Source: Rugamonas rivuli (lineage in GTDB: Bacteria > Pseudomonadota > Gammaproteobacteria > Burkholderiales > Burkholderiaceae_D). From it: a stretch of 64,000 bases of DNA. The DNA lies in the NCBI RefSeq assembly GCF_009380165.1, contig NZ_WHUF01000013.1:1-64000 (forward strand), given 5' to 3'. Within the stretch, counting starts at the first letter, position 1, and each line of letters begins with the position of its first letter. The notes under the pieces are model-generated. The model was not told the origin of the DNA and searched no databases. It worked only from the letters and a program-made list of their open reading frames with translations. This document shows positions 60,040 through 64,000 of the stretch, one piece after another. The position numbers and the translations under genes were made by a program.

Positions 60040-61287
60040 ATGGACCAGGCACTCAACCCTTCGATCATCTCCGGCCGCCGGCGCAAGACCGTCATGGTGC
60101 TGGCCGCAGCGCTGGCCACGCTGTGCGCCGCCGCCTGGGGCATCAACCGCGTGGTCAGCCCCAGCGTCGATGCCGACAGCCTGCTGATCGCGCAAGTCCG
60201 CACCGGCAACATCGCCAACACCATCAACGCTTCCGGCATCGTCATCCCGGTGCACGAGGAACTGGTGTCCAGCCCGATCCAGACCCACGTCGCCAAGGTC
60301 CACGCCAAGCTCGGCCAGCAGGTCAAGGCCGGCGAGCTGCTGCTGGAGCTGGACAACCGCACCATCGTGCTGGCCATCGACGGCCTGCGCGAGCAAGTGG
60401 CGCAACAGGAAAACCGCATCCTGGCGCTGACGCTGGAGATGGACCAGAAACGCAAGCAGCTGCTCAGCTCCATCGAATTGCTGGAGCTGGACCTGCAAGC
60501 CACCCGCGTCAAGCTGGGCCGCTACCAGACGCTGCGCAAGGCCGGCGGCGTCTCGGCCGAGGACTTGCTGACGGCGGAACTGAACGTCCAGCGCAACGAG
60601 ATCCAGCTGCGCCAGCAACACGAACAGATCGAGGACAGCAAGCGCGTCACTTCCTCCGGCATCGAAGGCGCGCGGCTGCAAAAGAACATCCTGCAAAAAC
60701 AACTGCAACAGCAGCAGGAGCTGCTGGCCCAGACCCAGGTGCGCGCACCGTTCGCCGGCATGCTGACCTGGCTGCTGGCCGACGAAGGCGCCAGCCTGGC
60801 CACCGGCCAGCTGGTGGCCAAGGTCTCCGAGCTGAGCAACTACAAGGTCGAAGCCTCGCTGTCCGACTTCCACGCCCGCTCGCTCAACGCCGGCCAGCCG
60901 GTGCGCGTAGAACAGGGCAATGTGCGGCTGGACGGCGTGGTGCAGACCATCCTGCCGGAAATCCAGAACGGCAGCGTCAAGCTGCTGGTCACGCTGGACC
61001 AGCCCAACCACGCCATGCTGCGCAACAAGCTGCGGGTCGAGGTCAACATCGTCACCGAGCAAAAGAAAAACACCCTGCTGGCCGACTACGGCCCCGCCTT
61101 CAACGGCCGCGGCCCGCAGGACATCTTCGTGGTGCGCGACGGCGTCGCCCGCAAGACCACACTCAACATCGGCGCCAGCGACGGCAAGGCCGTGGAGATT
61201 TTGTCCGGCGTGCGCGCCGGCGACCGCCTCATCATTTCAGACACCAGCCGCTACAAGGATCGCGACAGCATCCGCGTGGCGCAATAA
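60040..61287 (+). CDS. HlyD/MacA-type periplasmic adaptor of an ABC exporter
   Basis: A 415-residue membrane-fusion protein. One N-terminal membrane helix (about 19-39), lipoyl/barrel halves (about 60-105 and 235-310), and a long coiled-coil hairpin (about 108-230; rich in Gln/Leu/Glu heptads). It links an inner-membrane ABC transporter to an outer-membrane channel. The chosen ATG follows no clear ribosome site; two further in-frame Met lie upstream at 60004 and 59968. The 234 bases before it contain no other gene. First gene of the exporter operon. Confidence 0.9.
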   Translation: MDQALNPSIISGRRRKTVMVLAAALATLCAAAWGINRVVSPSVDADSLLIAQVRTGNIANTINASGIVIPVHEELVSSPIQTHVAKVHAKLGQQVKAGELLLELDNRTIVLAIDGLREQVAQQENRILALTLEMDQKRKQLLSSIELLELDLQATRVKLGRYQTLRKAGGVSAEDLLTAELNVQRNEIQLRQQHEQIEDSKRVTSSGIEGARLQKNILQKQLQQQQELLAQTQVRAPFAGMLTWLLADEGASLATGQLVAKVSELSNYKVEASLSDFHARSLNAGQPVRVEQGNVRLDGVVQTILPEIQNGSVKLLVTLDQPNHAMLRNKLRVEVNIVTEQKKNTLLADYGPAFNGRGPQDIFVVRDGVARKTTLNIGASDGKAVEILSGVRAGDRLIISDTSRYKDRDSIRVAQ

Positions 61288-61307
61288 ACCGCATCGAAAG
61301 GACCATC

Positions 61308-61970
<663 letters not shown>

Positions 61971-61979
61971 GGAGACGCC

Positions 61980-63218
61980 ATGTTCAGGAATTATCTGCTG
62001 ACCGCATGGAAGGTCTTCATGCGCCGCAAGCTGTTCACCGCCATCAACCTGCTGTGCATCGTGCTGACGCTGGTGGTGCTGCTGGTGGTGACGGCGCTGC
62101 TGCAAAATGCCTTCTATCCGACCGGCGTCGAAGGCAAGAGCGAGCGCTTCGTGCAAGCCGTGATGATCGAGGCGCGTCACAGCGAGAACAAGAGCATCCG
62201 CCGCAGCCCGCTCGGCTTCAAGCTGATCGACAAGTACATCAAGCCGCTGAAGGGCGTGGAGGCGGTATCGGCCGCCACCATGCCGGAGACCGTGTCGGTC
62301 TACCAGGAAGGCCGCGTCAGCGAACTGCTGATGCGCCGCACCGATGCCGAGTACTGGAAAATCCTCGACTTCAAGGTGCTGCAGGGCCGCGTGCCGGACC
62401 AGGCCGACGTCGACCAGGGCCGCTTCGTGGCCGTGGTCAACGCCAGCACCGCGCGCAAGCTGTTCCCGGGCCAGCAGGCGCTGGGCCAGAAGATCAGCAT
62501 CGGCGGCCAGTACTTCAGCGTCATCGGCGTGGTCGAGGATGCGATGCACCTCAACGCCTTCTCCGACATCTGGGCGCCGATCACCACCTTCCCGTCCACC
62601 GACTACCGCAGCCAGATGTTCGGCAACTTCTCCTTCATGGTGCTGGCGCGCACGGCCGCCGACCTGCCGCGCATCCAGCGCGATATCGAAGCCGCCTCCA
62701 AGACCATGGTGTTCGACGATCCCAAGCAGTTCAACGTCGCCCATGTGTGGGGCGACAGCAAGATCGACCTGTTTGCCCGCATGCTGTTGCAGGAAGAAGG
62801 CGCCGACTCCGGCGCCGGCAAGCTGCTGACCGTGATCGGCTTGCTGATGCTGCTGTTCATGATGCTGCCGGCGCTGAACCTGATCAACCTGAACACCGGG
62901 CGCATCCTCGAACGCAGCAGCGAGATCGGCGTGCGCAAGGCCTTCGGCGCCACCAGCGCCCACCTGGTGCGCCAGCTGGTGCTGGAGAATGTGCTGCTGT
63001 GCCTGGCCGGAGGCCTGATCGGCCTGGCCTGCGCCCGCGTGGTGCTGTGGTGGCTGGAAGGCTCGGGCCTGATCCCCTACCTGCACGTGGAACTGAACCT
63101 CGCCGTGTTCGGCATGGGCTTGCTGCTGGCGACCATCTTCGGCCTGCTGTCCGGCGTGCTGCCGGCCTGGAAGATGTCCCGCCTCGATCCCGTCCACGCC
63201 CTGAAAGGAGCCGCATGA
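61980..63218 (+). CDS. FtsX-like ABC permease, first of two
   Basis: A 412-residue permease. N-terminal membrane helix (about 18-42), a large periplasmic MacB_PCD domain (about 45-275) and three C-terminal helices (about 285-310, 335-360, 375-400) with the family motif RSSEIGVRKAFGA. MacB-type exporters push substrates from the periplasm outward rather than transporting across the inner membrane. Start 9 bases after the ATPase stop; GGAG precedes it. Confidence 0.94.
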   Translation: MFRNYLLTAWKVFMRRKLFTAINLLCIVLTLVVLLVVTALLQNAFYPTGVEGKSERFVQAVMIEARHSENKSIRRSPLGFKLIDKYIKPLKGVEAVSAATMPETVSVYQEGRVSELLMRRTDAEYWKILDFKVLQGRVPDQADVDQGRFVAVVNASTARKLFPGQQALGQKISIGGQYFSVIGVVEDAMHLNAFSDIWAPITTFPSTDYRSQMFGNFSFMVLARTAADLPRIQRDIEAASKTMVFDDPKQFNVAHVWGDSKIDLFARMLLQEEGADSGAGKLLTVIGLLMLLFMMLPALNLINLNTGRILERSSEIGVRKAFGATSAHLVRQLVLENVLLCLAGGLIGLACARVVLWWLEGSGLIPYLHVELNLAVFGMGLLLATIFGLLSGVLPAWKMSRLDPVHALKGAA

Positions 63219-64000
63219 TGCTGCGCCACTTACTGAAATTGATCTGGAAGCGCAAGTCGCGCAATATGATGCTGTCGCTGGAAATCCTGCTGGCCTTCGT
63301 GGTGGTGTTCGCCATCAGCGCGTTCGCGCTGCGCAGCTGGCAGCTGTACCAGATGCCGACCGGCTTCGGCTACCAGGACGTGTGGTCGGTCGGCATCAAC
63401 GCCCGCACCGAGGGCGGCATCGAAGCCGATCCGCAAATCTACGACAAGCTGCGCCAGAGCCTGAAGGCCTTGCCGGAAGTGGAGGAAGTCAGCTTCACCA
63501 GCTTCCCGGTGTACCAGATGTCGAACTGGACCAGCGAGTTCACGCTGCGCGAAGGCAAGCGCAAGTTCGTCTCCAACCTGTTCGAAATGAGCGACGAGTT
63601 TCCCGCCGTGGCCGGCATGACGCTGGCCGAGGGCCGCTGGTTCTCCAGGGCCGACGACGGCGGCGCCGAACATCCGGTCATCATCAACCGCCGCCTGGCG
63701 CAGAAGCTGTTTGACGGCAAGCCGGCGCTCGGCCAGGTGTTCAGCGAGAACGAGGACCATCCCAAGAAGGCGCTCAGGCAATTCAAGGTGGTCGGCATCG
63801 TCGAGGAATTCCGCAGCCAGGGCGAGTTCATGTCGCCGACCGGCTTCATGCTGGTGCGCCATACCAGCGGCGCCGACGAAGGGTCGCTCGAAGCGATCCA
63901 CCTCAGGGTGCGCCCCGGCACGCCGCGCACCTTCGAGGCCGCGCTCAACCGCCAGCTCAAGCTGGTGCGCAACGACTGGAGCTACACCATTTCGCCGCTG
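63215..64000 (+). CDS. FtsX-like ABC permease, second, truncated by the window end
   Basis: ATG at 63215 overlaps the previous stop (ATGA). The 262 visible residues open with MMLRHLLKLIWKRKSRN, one membrane helix (LSLEILLAFVVVFAISAFAL), and a periplasmic domain (YDKLRQSLKALPEVEEVSF, AVAGMTLAEGRWFSRAD, NRRLAQKLFDGKPALGQVF). It is a homologue of the first permease, so the exporter probably uses a permease heterodimer. The C-terminal helices lie outside the window. Confidence 0.93.
   Translation, partial: MMLRHLLKLIWKRKSRNMMLSLEILLAFVVVFAISAFALRSWQLYQMPTGFGYQDVWSVGINARTEGGIEADPQIYDKLRQSLKALPEVEEVSFTSFPVYQMSNWTSEFTLREGKRKFVSNLFEMSDEFPAVAGMTLAEGRWFSRADDGGAEHPVIINRRLAQKLFDGKPALGQVFSENEDHPKKALRQFKVVGIVEEFRSQGEFMSPTGFMLVRHTSGADEGSLEAIHLRVRPGTPRTFEAALNRQLKLVRNDWSYTISPL

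Overview
The window reads as chromosomal DNA of a GC-rich betaproteobacterium, most likely an Oxalobacteraceae member (Massilia/Duganella/Janthinobacterium group). The clues are the GC-rich codon use, the dnaX-ybaB-recR block, a small-type SRP RNA, a ZTP riboswitch ahead of glyA, a ribBA-ribH-nusB run, and many environmental sensing and uptake genes (hybrid kinases, MCP, TonB receptors, type IV pilus minor pilins). The genus is an inference. No rRNA, CRISPR array, transposase or phage module was seen.

Layout. 1-3063: signalling (end of a hybrid histidine kinase, then a REC-GGDEF-EAL protein). 3071-7905 (minus): CoA transferase, recR, ybaB and dnaX. 8069-13848: a small secreted protein, SRP RNA, ubiD, a membrane-anchored lytic transglycosylase behind a long leader, two tandem paralogous anchored proteins with no ATG/GTG start at the conserved N-terminus, and nusB. 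13933-18282: riboflavin genes in two minus-strand blocks (ribBA-ribH with nusB; ribD-ribE), separated by a cytochrome c and a small ORF. The ribD-ribE block directly follows a minor-pilin operon (pilV-pilW-pilX-pilY1-pilE-fimT, 23515 to 18290). 23631-25669: nrdR, glyA and a ZTP riboswitch. 25794-32010: an SDR gene, then the complete ybgC-tolQ-tolR-tolA-tolB-pal-cpoB envelope operon.

32025-34338 is the most accessory-looking part. It has three identical tRNA-Lys(TTT) genes, two with the same terminator, a small alanine/lysine-rich gene between them, and then an AT-richer two-gene unit that looks like a glycine-zipper toxin with its immunity protein. 34448-45577 holds membrane and secreted genes: a lipoprotein acid phosphatase fused to passenger-type repeats, a decayed mepA, a TonB receptor, a MocR regulator divergent from an EamA exporter with GTAC-core sites between them, YceI, a CadC-like membrane regulator and an acyltransferase. 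45587-51033 carries two DUF418 proteins, a SUV3-type RNA helicase, a TM2 protein and YigZ. 51098-56692 holds a PhnD-like binding protein coupled to a hybrid kinase, an MCP and a GNAT enzyme. 56691-64000 has a Fur box and ferric-siderophore receptor, a possible RHH/RAMA-like protein, and a MacAB-like export operon (adaptor, ATPase, two permeases, the last cut by the window end).

Gene starts were moved from the longest reading frame where a ribosome-binding site, family N-terminus or overlap with the upstream stop supported it. All family assignments come from reading motifs by eye; no database search was run.
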